Of a stretch of 64,000 nt of DNA, positions 14,583-24,539 are shown piece by piece (the first letter of the stretch is position 1; every line of letters starts with the position of its first letter). Source of the stretch: Psychrobacter sp. MF31 (GTDB lineage: Bacteria > Pseudomonadota > Gammaproteobacteria > Pseudomonadales > Moraxellaceae); contig NZ_JABBDX010000006.1 of the NCBI RefSeq assembly GCF_012847335.1, positions 62,001-126,000 on the forward strand. The letters are read 5' to 3'. Under the pieces are notes generated by a model. It made no database searches and was not told the DNA's origin. It worked only from the letters and a program-made list of their open reading frames with translations. The position numbers and the translations under genes were made by a program.

Positions 14583-16811
14583 ATGAGTACAGATGCAAAA
14601 AGCACAATGGCGCAAACTAAAGCAATGGATGATGATGAAATTGACTTAGTGGCGTTGCTATTAAGCTTACTTCGGGGCTGGAAAACGCTACTACTTTGCG
14701 CCATTCTTGGATTGGCAATCGGTATCTTATATAGCCGTTATTTGAACCCCACTTTTAAATCCGATGCTTTGATTCAAATTGATGATAAATCATCAGGAAT
14801 TTCAGCACTCGGCTCGAACATTTCAGAGCTTGTTTCTACAGATGTTAGCCCTGCGCAAACTGAAGCTGAGCTGATTAAATCGCGAATGATTCTAGAACCC
14901 GTGATCAATGCTCTACATCTACGCATCCGTTTGAGTGATCCTGAAATTGGCGTTATTGAAAAAATAAAAAATGATCGAACGCAAACTCAGATTAACTCTT
15001 TTGAAGGCGTGATGCTTGCCACAAAAGACGGCCCAGCGCAAATCAGCCAGTTAAACGTTTCGCAAGGTTATTTAAATCAGCCGATGACATTAACGCGCCG
15101 CGGCGATGGCTTTGTATTGACCAATGGCTTTGATGATTTTAAAGGAACTCTTGGTCAAGAGCACCGTTTTCAAGGAACTGATGGCGCCATTCAAATTACG
15201 GTTAATGATCTGCCAGCCAATGATCATCCGATCACTATAGTTAAACAGTCACTTCATAATACCACCGATGCTATCAATAGCGCATTGACTGCTATTGAGC
15301 GTGGCAAGCAAACCGGGATTATTGAGCTGTCGTTAACAGGCAGCAATCAGCAGCAAATTAGTTTAATATTAAAAGAAATTGTTTTATCTTATATTGATCA
15401 AAATCAATCGCGCGGCTCCGAGGAGACCACCAAAACGATCAGTTTTATGGAAACCCAAATTCCAAAGCTCAAACAAAAATTAGAAGACTCTGAGTCGGCG
15501 TTTAATAGTTTTCGTGAAAAATATGGCACCATCGATGTCAGCAAAGAAGCTGAATTATTAATCACAGAAAATAGTCAAATTGATTCACAGCTTAATGAGC
15601 TAAAACTTAAAAAAGCAGATTTAACTACTTATTATACCGATGAGCATCCGCTTGTTGTACAAATTAATGACCAGCTCAAAGTTCTAAACGATCGTAAACA
15701 AGAAATTACAGGAACAGTTGGTAAGCTTCCTGAAGTTCAGCGCGAATTCTTAAAGCTTTCTGAAGATGTCGGTATTAATCGTGAGCTTTATCTTACGATG
15801 CTTAAAAACTATGAACAGCTAAAAATTGTGAAGGCAGGTCAAATCGGTTTTGCGCGAATTATCGACCTGCCAATCAGCACTTTTAACGCTATTGCACCCA
15901 AAAAAGCACTCATCGTTTTACTGGCAACCTTATTAGGGTTAATGCTTGGCGTAGTGATCGTATTTATCAAAAGCATGCTTAGAAGCCCTATTAAAGATCC
16001 TGATCGCTTGGAAGCAAAAACTGGCATTCCAGTCATCGCCACTATTCCACGCTCTGAGGCAGTAGCTCGTCTTACTAAAAACAAAAAATCAAGTAGCCGC
16101 TTGTTGGCTTATGTAGATAACGATGGTCTTAGCTATGAAGCCATTAAAAGTTTAAGAACGCATTTAATGTTTGGTATGCCCAATCAGAGCAAAACAGGTC
16201 AACGAGCTCGGGTGATCTTGGTTACCGGTGAAAGTCCAGGAATTGGCAAGTCTTATATTTCAGCAAACTTAACAGAAGTTTTTGGTCAGCTGGATAAAAA
16301 AGTCTTGATTATTGATGCGGATATGCGCCTTGGTCGACTTCATGAAATGTTCAATATGGATCCTGACAATGGACTTGCCGAATATTTTTCACAAGAAAGC
16401 AGCAATACCTATGAACCTAAAAGTCTTGAGACTATCGTTCATCCTACAGAGCTTGAGCATGTCGATTTTATACCGCGCGGTCGTATTCCCAAAAATCCAG
16501 CTTCATTATTAGCCAGCGATAAATTTGACCATTTGATGCGACAATTAAGTGAATATTACGACTATATTATTATTGACTCAGCACCAGTCTTAGCAGCGTC
16601 AGATGCCATTATTCTAGCGCGTTATGCCGATAAGGTTATCATGGTCACCCGTTATGATAAATCTATTGAAGGTCAGGTTGCTTATGCCGTTAAGCAAATG
16701 GAAAAAGGCAATGTTCGAGTGGATGGTTTGGTCTTAAATGACATGCAACAAGGGTTATTAAGTAAATATAGCTATCATTATAGTTATGCCTACGGCAAAA
16801 ATAAATCATGA
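14583..16811 (+). CDS. wzc: Capsule co-polymerase and bacterial tyrosine kinase Wzc
   Basis: The 742-residue inner-membrane protein has an N-terminal Wzz domain with a membrane segment near residue 35, a long periplasmic coiled coil, a second membrane segment near 440-465, and a cytosolic BY-kinase. The kinase has Walker A GESPGIGKS (549-557), Walker A' IIDADMRLG and Walker B YIIIDSAP. The tail has five alternate tyrosines (729, 731, 733, 735, 737), the autophosphorylation cluster acted on by Wzb. It controls chain length and export with Wza. Confidence 0.95.
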   Translation: MSTDAKSTMAQTKAMDDDEIDLVALLLSLLRGWKTLLLCAILGLAIGILYSRYLNPTFKSDALIQIDDKSSGISALGSNISELVSTDVSPAQTEAELIKSRMILEPVINALHLRIRLSDPEIGVIEKIKNDRTQTQINSFEGVMLATKDGPAQISQLNVSQGYLNQPMTLTRRGDGFVLTNGFDDFKGTLGQEHRFQGTDGAIQITVNDLPANDHPITIVKQSLHNTTDAINSALTAIERGKQTGIIELSLTGSNQQQISLILKEIVLSYIDQNQSRGSEETTKTISFMETQIPKLKQKLEDSESAFNSFREKYGTIDVSKEAELLITENSQIDSQLNELKLKKADLTTYYTDEHPLVVQINDQLKVLNDRKQEITGTVGKLPEVQREFLKLSEDVGINRELYLTMLKNYEQLKIVKAGQIGFARIIDLPISTFNAIAPKKALIVLLATLLGLMLGVVIVFIKSMLRSPIKDPDRLEAKTGIPVIATIPRSEAVARLTKNKKSSSRLLAYVDNDGLSYEAIKSLRTHLMFGMPNQSKTGQRARVILVTGESPGIGKSYISANLTEVFGQLDKKVLIIDADMRLGRLHEMFNMDPDNGLAEYFSQESSNTYEPKSLETIVHPTELEHVDFIPRGRIPKNPASLLASDKFDHLMRQLSEYYDYIIIDSAPVLAASDAIILARYADKVIMVTRYDKSIEGQVAYAVKQMEKGNVRVDGLVLNDMQQGLLSKYSYHYSYAYGKNKS

Positions 16812-16850
16812 ATAATTTGATGGAAACTAAAGCAACTGGAAGTTTTTAAG

Positions 16851-18863
16851 ATGGCAATGCAATTTAAGAGCTATGCTGATCAAGTATCAGATGGGGCTAA
16901 AGTTGGTTGGCTAAATAAAATTTCCAACCAACTATTAAAGCTGCCAAGACCTGTAAAACGCAGTGTATTAATTGCCACTGATTTTATAATGGCAATAGTT
17001 TGTCTATTTTTGGCAATCTCTCTGCGTTACGGTAAGCTTGATAACCATATTGGTATACTCGCCTTATGTTTATATGCCGTTATTCCAATTTTAGGACTTT
17101 ATCTCATTGGTTTTTATAAAGGTGTTGCACGTGCCTTTTTTGAAGGATTGATGGGGTGGGTACTGCAGCTATTTCTTGTACTCATTATTATTTATGAAGG
17201 AATATTGTCGCTTGATTATATGCCTGAGATACCAAGATCAGCGCCAATCATATTTTTGTTCTTATTCTTTATTTGGCTTTGGAACAGTCGTCTGACCATC
17301 AAAGAGCTGCTGATACGTGGTCAGGGCAAAAGCTTGAAATTAAGCAAAGACTATTCTGGCTATGATAATGTCTTGATTTATGGTGCCGGTGAGGCGGGTC
17401 GTGAGCTATTAGAAGGTTTGAAAAACTCTCATAAATATTATGTCAGTGCCTTTATTGATGACGATCCTCAATTAACCGGAGCTTATATTTTTGGCAAGCG
17501 TATTTATGCCGCTCATGAGCTTCTTGATGTCGTCAATAAGCTTGAAATTGCACAAATCTTTCTAGCTATGCCGTCGATCAGTCGCAACCGCCGCCGTGAA
17601 ATTATTGATAGCCTTGCAGATATCTCAATTAAGATTAAAGCGTTGCCAAGCCTGCAAGAAATTGCGGATGACCAAGTAACTGTGAGTAGTATGCGCAAGA
17701 TTGATATTTTAGATGTGTTAGATCGGCAAACGGTAGAGCCGGATCAAGTATTGTTGCAAAAAAACATTACCGAAAAATGTGTTTTAGTTACTGGCGCAGG
17801 TGGTTCTATTGGTAGCGAGCTATGTCGGCAAATCCTCAAAAATAAGCCTAACTCTTTAGTGCTTTATGAGTTATCTGAGTTTGCACTTTATAGCATTCAC
17901 CAAGAGCTGCTATTAAAACAAAGTAATAAGCCTGATTATAAAGATATTAAAATCACTGCCATCCTTGGTAATGTCATTAATGAAGATCATTTAATCAAAA
18001 CCTTTAAACAATACCAAATCCAAACGGTTTACCATGCCGCTGCCTATAAACATGTTCCTATTGTTGAATTTAACCCTTTTGCAGGGGCAATAAACAACAG
18101 TAAAGGTACGTATCATTGCGCTCGCGCTGCAATCAAAGCAGGTGTTGCCACTTTTGTGCTTATCTCAACCGATAAAGCCGTTCGTCCAACCAATATTATG
18201 GGTGCATCGAAACGCTTAGCTGAGCTTGTCTGTCAGGGCTTAAGTCAATCACAATCTACTACCTGTATTAGCATGGTACGCTTTGGTAATGTTTTGGGCT
18301 CCTCTGGTTCTGTCGTTCCGGTATTCACCAAACAAATAGAGCAAGGTCGACCAATTACCGTCACACATCCTGAAGTCACCCGTTATTTTATGACTATTCC
18401 GGAAGCTGCGAACCTTGTCATTCAAGCAGGAGCCATGGCAAAGGGCGGGGAGGTTTTTGTCTTAAATATGGGTGATCCTGTCAAAATCGTTGATCTGGCG
18501 CGGCGAATGATTTACTTAAGCGGCTGTATTCCAAAGGATAGCGCAAATCCAAACGGCGATATTGAAATCAAATTTACCGGACTTCGTCCTGGTGAAAAGC
18601 TTTATGAAGAGCTGATCATTGGGGATGATAATGTTGAAGCGACGCATCATCCGCTAATTATGCAGGCGATAGAGCACAGTTTTGCGTTAAATGAAGTAGA
18701 AGAAACTCTTGATCATCTACTACAAAAAGCTCGTGATGCGGATATTGGTTGGCTAAAACAACGATTTGAATATTTTGTAGATGGTTATCAGGATAATACG
18801 GCTATAAATACTTTAGATAAATCTACAAAAATTAAAATCATTAATTCTAAAGAGGCAGGTTAA
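16851..18863 (+). CDS. Membrane nucleotide-sugar 4,6-dehydratase (PglF/WbpM/CapD type)
   Basis: The 670-residue protein has four N-terminal membrane segments, a first Rossmann site GAGEAG (178-183), and a catalytic SDR domain with GAGGSIGSE (from 315) and STDKAVRPTNIMGASKR. It should convert UDP-GlcNAc to the 4-keto-6-deoxy sugar. With the PglE-type aminotransferase and PglD-type acetyltransferase later in the locus, the predicted product is UDP-N,N'-diacetylbacillosamine (QuiNAc4NAc). It corresponds to Gdr in Acinetobacter capsule loci. It lies 39 bp after wzc. Confidence 0.9.
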   Translation: MAMQFKSYADQVSDGAKVGWLNKISNQLLKLPRPVKRSVLIATDFIMAIVCLFLAISLRYGKLDNHIGILALCLYAVIPILGLYLIGFYKGVARAFFEGLMGWVLQLFLVLIIIYEGILSLDYMPEIPRSAPIIFLFLFFIWLWNSRLTIKELLIRGQGKSLKLSKDYSGYDNVLIYGAGEAGRELLEGLKNSHKYYVSAFIDDDPQLTGAYIFGKRIYAAHELLDVVNKLEIAQIFLAMPSISRNRRREIIDSLADISIKIKALPSLQEIADDQVTVSSMRKIDILDVLDRQTVEPDQVLLQKNITEKCVLVTGAGGSIGSELCRQILKNKPNSLVLYELSEFALYSIHQELLLKQSNKPDYKDIKITAILGNVINEDHLIKTFKQYQIQTVYHAAAYKHVPIVEFNPFAGAINNSKGTYHCARAAIKAGVATFVLISTDKAVRPTNIMGASKRLAELVCQGLSQSQSTTCISMVRFGNVLGSSGSVVPVFTKQIEQGRPITVTHPEVTRYFMTIPEAANLVIQAGAMAKGGEVFVLNMGDPVKIVDLARRMIYLSGCIPKDSANPNGDIEIKFTGLRPGEKLYEELIIGDDNVEATHHPLIMQAIEHSFALNEVEETLDHLLQKARDADIGWLKQRFEYFVDGYQDNTAINTLDKSTKIKIINSKEAG

Positions 18864-20156
18864 TTGTCAATTAATCTTAAAACTCTAATAAAAAGAACCA
18901 CGAGCAGCCACTTTGTACGCGATGTTGCTCTGGTGGGTGGTGGTATTGCCGCTGGACAAGCTATAGCCTTGGCATTTATGCCGTTTCTCACGCGTTTATA
19001 CGGTCCTGAATCCTTTGGTATTGCGGCCGCATTTGCAGCTATTGTCAATATTATTACTCCAGTTTCGACTATGGGCTATGCAAATGCTATCGTTATGCCT
19101 GAGAGTGATGAGGATGCAGCAGCAGTAGCAAGACTGTCTATACTATGTGGTTTGATTATTGCACCTATTTCACTGATATTAGTGCACATAGGAAAACCTT
19201 GGTTAGCAGTATGGACAGGTATGGAAAGTAAGCCTGATATGCTGTATCTAATACCGTTAACGTTAATAATAGGTGCTCTTCTATCTGTAGCCAATCAATC
19301 AGCTATTAGAGCAGGGCTTTTTAAAGCTAAAGCTCGCGCTTATGTAGAAAGTAAACTAGTTACAGATAGCAGCAAGCTTATTGGAGGTATGATTGCCCCT
19401 TCTGGATTGTTACTCATCTTACTTACGATACTAGGGCAGTTGACAAACTTCGTGATGCAGATGCTAAGAGTTCCTAGAACCGGTTTTCTGAAGGTCAGTA
19501 ATTGGTTTGGTACTCGTGGTATTCGTAACGCAGCCATACAGCAACGTGATTTCGCTATATATCGAATGCCACAAAGTGTACTAAATGCAGCTTCAGTAGG
19601 TTTGCCAACGATATTGTTAGCGTCGTTTTTTAGTCCATCCACGGCTGGGCAGTACTCAGTTGCTGTGCTTGTACTTGGTGCACCCGCTATGTTACTAGGT
19701 CAAGCTGTTGGAGAGGTTTTTTATCCCAAGATTACTCGTACGATTATAGCAAAATCATCCAACGCTTATATGCTGTTACTCAAAGTGTCCGCTATTCTTT
19801 TAGCAATAGGAATAATTCCATTTGGCACAGTGTTGTTTTTTGGAGAATATCTTTTTTCTTTAATTTTTGGCGAGCAGTGGATGTTAGCAGGTAGTTATTC
19901 ACAGTGGCTTTCTATTTGGCTATTATCGAACCTAGTTAGTGGGGCTAGTGTTGCGGCAATGCCTGCATTACGTTTGCAGCGATTCTTGCTTATCAGAGAG
20001 TTTTTCTCAGTAATATTGCGTGCCGCTGCTCTTTACATAGGTTTTAAGTTTTTTAATTCAGACATTATAGCCGTTGCTCTTTTTTCGATAGTAGGAGTCT
20101 TACTTAGTCTCTCTATCCTTTATGTCGTCTTTAAACGTCTTTTCACTATTCAATAG
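18864..20156 (+). CDS. wzx: Polysaccharide repeat-unit flippase (Wzx)
   Basis: The 430-residue protein is hydrophobic throughout with about 12 segments and the oligosaccharide-flippase start VGGGIAAGQAIALAFMPFLTRLYGPESFG. Wzx flips undecaprenyl-linked repeat units across the inner membrane. The start is TTG right after the stop of the dehydratase gene, with GAGGCAGG as RBS inside that gene, so translation is probably coupled. From about here the DNA becomes AT-rich. Confidence 0.88.
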   Translation: MSINLKTLIKRTTSSHFVRDVALVGGGIAAGQAIALAFMPFLTRLYGPESFGIAAAFAAIVNIITPVSTMGYANAIVMPESDEDAAAVARLSILCGLIIAPISLILVHIGKPWLAVWTGMESKPDMLYLIPLTLIIGALLSVANQSAIRAGLFKAKARAYVESKLVTDSSKLIGGMIAPSGLLLILLTILGQLTNFVMQMLRVPRTGFLKVSNWFGTRGIRNAAIQQRDFAIYRMPQSVLNAASVGLPTILLASFFSPSTAGQYSVAVLVLGAPAMLLGQAVGEVFYPKITRTIIAKSSNAYMLLLKVSAILLAIGIIPFGTVLFFGEYLFSLIFGEQWMLAGSYSQWLSIWLLSNLVSGASVAAMPALRLQRFLLIREFFSVILRAAALYIGFKFFNSDIIAVALFSIVGVLLSLSILYVVFKRLFTIQ

Positions 20157-20217
20157 TTTATAAGATAGTGTAATTAATTTTGAATGGCTTAAAATATTTT
20201 AACTCAATAGGTTGTTT

Positions 20218-21231
20218 ATGATTTCAATTATTATTCCTGCATACAACGCTGCTGCAACTATTGATCGTTGTATTAATAGTATTGACACTGCAAAAAAGAA
20301 ACACGATATTGAAGTGATAATAATTAATGACGGCTCTAAAGATGAAACAGCAAACCTAATTGACAAATGGGCAAGTATCAAATCTTGGATCACAATAATC
20401 AGTCAGGAAAACCAAGGACTGTCAGCAGCTCGCAATGTAGGTCTCAATATTGTTCAAGGCGATCATATCGTTTTCATAGATGCTGATGATACGATTGATG
20501 ATTGGTATTTTGACTTCATAATTGAAAAAGCAGTATTACCAAAAGTTGATATGTTGGTTTTTGGTCATAAGCGTATGATGCTAGATGGTTCAATAATTGA
20601 GAAAAAAAATACTGTAGCTGAATATACGTTAAAAGATATAGAGCAGTTACAGCTACGAGTAACAGAAAATAGAAATATATACTGGTATGCGTGGAGTAGG
20701 GTGTATAGTAAAAAATTGATTGAGAATTTACGATTTGATAATGATGTAAAGTTTGGAGAAGATTCAATTTTCCATATCAAATGTTTAAATAAAGCTAGCC
20801 ATTTGATAGTGGTTGCAGATTGTCCATACAACTATTATGAGAACTCTAGTTCATTAACAAGTTCAAAGTATAAGCCAAATCTTTTAGAGTCTATAGAGTC
20901 ACATTATAATGCTAGGGTTGCAGCACATATTTGGCCTAAAAGCCAAAATGATAGGCAAATACTCTTATCAGACTTTGCAAGAAGTTATGTTGAACATATG
21001 TTACCCTATTTGTTGAATAATTTAATTTATCTTGATAGTAAAGCGCGTCGCAAAGAGTTAATCAAAATTCGGGAGTCCTTTGTTTATGAAGAATGTATTT
21101 CAAACTATACTCATCGACATCCAGCGCGAGGCATTCGTACTTTAATTTCCTGTTTTTCACAGCGTAGATATATGATGACACTAATTCTTCTTCAGTTAAT
21201 CTGGTACAAAAAAGGTAAAAATAATGCTTAA
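20218..21231 (+). CDS. Glycosyltransferase family 2
   Basis: The 337-residue protein starts ISIIIPAYNAAATIDRCI, the GT2 fold, with NDGSKDETA and the metal site FIDADD. Such enzymes add one sugar to the lipid-linked repeat unit. The ATG at 20218 is preferred over a TTG two codons earlier. It overlaps the next gene by 8 bp. Donor and linkage cannot be read from the sequence. Confidence 0.88.
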   Translation: MISIIIPAYNAAATIDRCINSIDTAKKKHDIEVIIINDGSKDETANLIDKWASIKSWITIISQENQGLSAARNVGLNIVQGDHIVFIDADDTIDDWYFDFIIEKAVLPKVDMLVFGHKRMMLDGSIIEKKNTVAEYTLKDIEQLQLRVTENRNIYWYAWSRVYSKKLIENLRFDNDVKFGEDSIFHIKCLNKASHLIVVADCPYNYYENSSSLTSSKYKPNLLESIESHYNARVAAHIWPKSQNDRQILLSDFARSYVEHMLPYLLNNLIYLDSKARRKELIKIRESFVYEECISNYTHRHPARGIRTLISCFSQRRYMMTLILLQLIWYKKGKNNA

Positions 21232-22405
21232 AGTTGAATTATTCCCTTTATCACTAGAAAATAAGGCAGATGGACAGCATCGATCTTGCTTAATTAAAGA
21301 AACCGCCATCAATGCAGAGATAAAAGAAAAAAAACTATGGTTTATTTATCCGACTAATTTACCAATGCCAGAAGATAATGATTGTGACTCTTATTTATTA
21401 GCTGCGCTACTACCAGCAATGAAGATGAAAGCAGACATTATTGTATATGGAAGTGTCTCTAAGGAATTATTATCGAATCTGACAGAGTTACAGTATGTCT
21501 GGCATAAATGGTTGCCAGAAGAGTTTTTTTTAATTGATATAAAAGTTGATAGTATTCGAGATAATGAAACGCGTGCAGAAGGCGCGGTTGCAGCATTTTC
21601 CGGAGGTGCTGATGCGCAATTCACAGCTTATCGTCATGCTACTGGAAAAGCAGGATATGGCAATCAGCTTTTATTAGCAGGAGTGCTTGTGCACGGTTTT
21701 GATATACCACTTGCTGATACAAAAGGATTTTTAGGTGCCACCAAGATGGCTTCAGAAGTACTAGAAAATTTAAACATTAATTTATTAACAGTCAGCACTA
21801 ATATTCGAGAGCTTTGGGAAATAAATTGGGAATACTATTTCGCTGCTGGTGTTGCTTCAGTTTTATCTGGATTTAAAAAATATGCCGGGATAGGCTTAGT
21901 CGGTAGTAGTGAGCCTTATGATGCATTATTAACGCCTTGGGGATCACACCCTATTACTGATCCACTATTAAGTACTGGTAGTTTTATGATCATACATGAT
22001 GGTGCCGGCTTTAGTCGTTCAGAAAAAATCGAAATATTATCTGATTGGGATTTAGGTGTAAAAAAATTACGTGTATGTTGGGCAGGTGGTAATCATGATA
22101 GTAACTGTGGCAAATGTGAAAAATGTGTTAGAACTCGTCTTAATTTTTTACTTGCAGACGTTGTTAATCCTGCGTGTTTTAATGATTCACTCAAAGCATC
22201 TAATTTTAAATCTATAATACTAAATAGCGAAGGCGCATATGCGGAATGGGGACAGATTCGTGATGACATCAAGCGCACAGGAAAAGGTAGTAAATGGTTG
22301 CCACACGTAAACAAAGTCCTTAAACGCAAACCATCTAAATTTCAACGCTTACTACCTGTCGGCTCTAAACGGCGAACTTTAGTTAAAAAAATATTAGCAA
22401 AATAG
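21224..22405 (+). CDS. PP-loop (ATP pyrophosphatase) protein, QueC/adenine nucleotide alpha-hydrolase-like
   Basis: The 393-residue protein contains SGGADA (126-131), a variant of the PP-loop SGGxDS that activates a substrate with ATP, and a C-terminal cysteine set NCGKCEKCVRT that resembles a zinc site as in QueC. It sits inside the capsule gene run, overlapping the preceding glycosyltransferase gene. PP-loop enzymes make amide, thio or amidine bonds, so a sugar-modifying role such as amidation is possible but unproven. The usual final Ser/Thr of the loop is Ala here. Confidence 0.6.
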   Translation: MLKVELFPLSLENKADGQHRSCLIKETAINAEIKEKKLWFIYPTNLPMPEDNDCDSYLLAALLPAMKMKADIIVYGSVSKELLSNLTELQYVWHKWLPEEFFLIDIKVDSIRDNETRAEGAVAAFSGGADAQFTAYRHATGKAGYGNQLLLAGVLVHGFDIPLADTKGFLGATKMASEVLENLNINLLTVSTNIRELWEINWEYYFAAGVASVLSGFKKYAGIGLVGSSEPYDALLTPWGSHPITDPLLSTGSFMIIHDGAGFSRSEKIEILSDWDLGVKKLRVCWAGGNHDSNCGKCEKCVRTRLNFLLADVVNPACFNDSLKASNFKSIILNSEGAYAEWGQIRDDIKRTGKGSKWLPHVNKVLKRKPSKFQRLLPVGSKRRTLVKKILAK

Positions 22406-22420
22406 CTAAGGAATACACAA

Positions 22421-23503
22421 GTGAATACTGCCATCTTAAAAAAGTTAATGCCTCTCAAGATAAAGCAGTCTTTATCTGCGTACGTTAATGCAAGAGATTT
22501 CACATTGCCTCGCAGTAAACGTTGCTTCATTTTTTTAGCAGCAGACTACGGAAATATCGGTGATATCGCTATTTCTACTGCGCAAAAGCAGTATCTTGAG
22601 AGTGTACTACCTGATTACGAGATAATCAGCATTCCTATTAGCCAAACACGGTTTGTACTTGGCTCGATTAAAAAGCAAGTAAGAGCTGACGATATTATTA
22701 CCATCATCGGCGGTGGTAATATGGGTGGCATTTATCCTGATATCGAAGAGCTGCGACAATTAGTCATTAAGTCTTTTCCTTCTAATCGTATAGTTTGTTT
22801 CCCGCAGACGTTGGATTGGGATGGTTCAGCTAAATCTAATCGCGCATTAAAAACTATTGTAAAAACTTACGCTAAGCATTCAGATATTCATATATTTGCT
22901 CGCGAGTCCATAACTTTTTCTAAACTGAAAGAAATATTTAGAAAACATAAAAACGTAAGTATTGGTTTAGTGCCAGATATCGTAATGAGTGCTACAGCTG
23001 AATCATTAGGAACTACAGATTGCTTAGAGCCTTTAAGTATTCTACGATGTTTACGAGATGATAAGGAAGTTGCTCTTTCGACTACGCAGTATGCGGTTAT
23101 AGATAAAACTTTAGTAGAAACTAGCTACAATATTAAGAAAACGGACACCCATGCCGGTGGCTCACAATTAGGTGACGCCCACTGCGCAAAATTACTTTCT
23201 GATAAGCTAACGCAGTTTCGAGCCGCAAAGCTAGTGATTACTGACCGTTTGCATGGCATGATTTTATGTTTGCTTTCAGGAACGCCATGCTTAGTATTAC
23301 CGAATTCCAATCATAAGATAAGACAAACACAGTTGGATTGGTTACGTGATCATCCTAGGCTTGTCTTTTTAGAATTAGAAAAAATTAATAATATTAGTGA
23401 ATCTATTAACCATCTGTTGTCAGTACCTAAAGGTAATTTAAAAGATTCTCCAGTTGAAATAACTGCATACAACGATCTAAAAAAAGTGTTAACTAATATA
23501 TGA
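22421..23503 (+). CDS. Polysaccharide pyruvyltransferase family protein
   Basis: The 360-residue protein has the PF04230-type layout: ADYGNIGDIAISTAQ near the start, DIITIIGGGNMGGIYPD, VCFPQTLDW and DRLHGMILCLLSGTPCLVLP near the end. Family members (CsaB, ExoV, AmsJ) add ketal pyruvate from phosphoenolpyruvate to sugars, giving a negatively charged polysaccharide. Start is GTG with AAGGAA upstream. It overlaps the next gene by ATGA. Confidence 0.85.
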   Translation: MNTAILKKLMPLKIKQSLSAYVNARDFTLPRSKRCFIFLAADYGNIGDIAISTAQKQYLESVLPDYEIISIPISQTRFVLGSIKKQVRADDIITIIGGGNMGGIYPDIEELRQLVIKSFPSNRIVCFPQTLDWDGSAKSNRALKTIVKTYAKHSDIHIFARESITFSKLKEIFRKHKNVSIGLVPDIVMSATAESLGTTDCLEPLSILRCLRDDKEVALSTTQYAVIDKTLVETSYNIKKTDTHAGGSQLGDAHCAKLLSDKLTQFRAAKLVITDRLHGMILCLLSGTPCLVLPNSNHKIRQTQLDWLRDHPRLVFLELEKINNISESINHLLSVPKGNLKDSPVEITAYNDLKKVLTNI

Positions 23504-24513
23504 CGATTATAAAAGAACCTTTAGTGAGCGTTATCGTTCCTGTCTATAATGTTGAGCAGTATATTGATGATTGCCTCAATTCTATAAAACAGCAGTCTTA
23601 TAAAAATTTAGAAATAATTATGGTTGAAGATTGTTCAACAGATAATTCTCTGCAAATGCTTCAATCACACCTTGATGACAAGCGTATCAAGCTGATTCAG
23701 CATAAAGAGAACAGAGGACTTTCTGCTGCTCGTAATACAGGAATAAAAGCCGCTACAGGCGAGTATCTAATGTTTGTAGACTCTGATGACATAATAGATT
23801 CGAATTTAATATCTGTCTGTCTTGACTGTGCACTTCAAAAAAACGCAGATGTCATAACATACGGTTTTGTGCCCTTTAAGGATGGTTTAACCCAACCAGA
23901 ATTAGCTTATCCAACTAATAACTTAAACATTAAGTCCGTTATGCTGGATAATTCTTATTTTAACCTTCCCCATTTTGCTTGGCTTAAATTTATAAGGTCA
24001 AGTAGCGTAAGATCAGCCTCATTAGAGTTTCCAGTAGGATTATATTACGAAGACTGGCCCTTCCATTGGCATTTAGGTTTAGCTACAGCGACTAGATATC
24101 AGTTGCAAGCTGATTTGTATTTATATAGACAGCGAGGAAGTTCTATAACAGGATCAAAAGGGAAAGAGCTATTAGATCTTTTTATTATTCATTCAAAAGT
24201 TCACTCTTTATTACAAGATCATGGCGATGATGATATTAAAAAGATATTTGCAAGCAAAGTTAAACAAAGTCATTGGAGTATTTTGACTCGTATAGATTCA
24301 GAATATTTAGCGACTGCTTTAAAAGAAGCTAAAAAGGCTCGGGTAATTTTTAAATTAAAAAGCTATAAGAACAATATGGCTGTTAGGAGTATGATTATTT
24401 CTGAAATATTAAGTATGCCAAACTATACAGCTTTACGTAGTTTAAAGTTACTCCGTATGACATTACACAGCAGAATAAAGGTTAGAGCAAATAAAATAAA
24501 CACTAAAAAATAA
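23500..24513 (+). CDS. Glycosyltransferase family 2
   Basis: The 337-residue protein opens with VSVIVPVYNVEQYIDDCL, then EDCSTDNS and the metal motif FVDSDD. It is coupled to the pyruvyltransferase gene by a 4-bp overlap. The C-terminal part is Lys-rich. Role: addition of one sugar to the repeat unit; specificity unknown. Confidence 0.88.
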   Translation: MTIIKEPLVSVIVPVYNVEQYIDDCLNSIKQQSYKNLEIIMVEDCSTDNSLQMLQSHLDDKRIKLIQHKENRGLSAARNTGIKAATGEYLMFVDSDDIIDSNLISVCLDCALQKNADVITYGFVPFKDGLTQPELAYPTNNLNIKSVMLDNSYFNLPHFAWLKFIRSSSVRSASLEFPVGLYYEDWPFHWHLGLATATRYQLQADLYLYRQRGSSITGSKGKELLDLFIIHSKVHSLLQDHGDDDIKKIFASKVKQSHWSILTRIDSEYLATALKEAKKARVIFKLKSYKNNMAVRSMIISEILSMPNYTALRSLKLLRMTLHSRIKVRANKINTKK

Positions 24514-24539
24514 TATCGAGTTTATTGATAGGTGAATAG

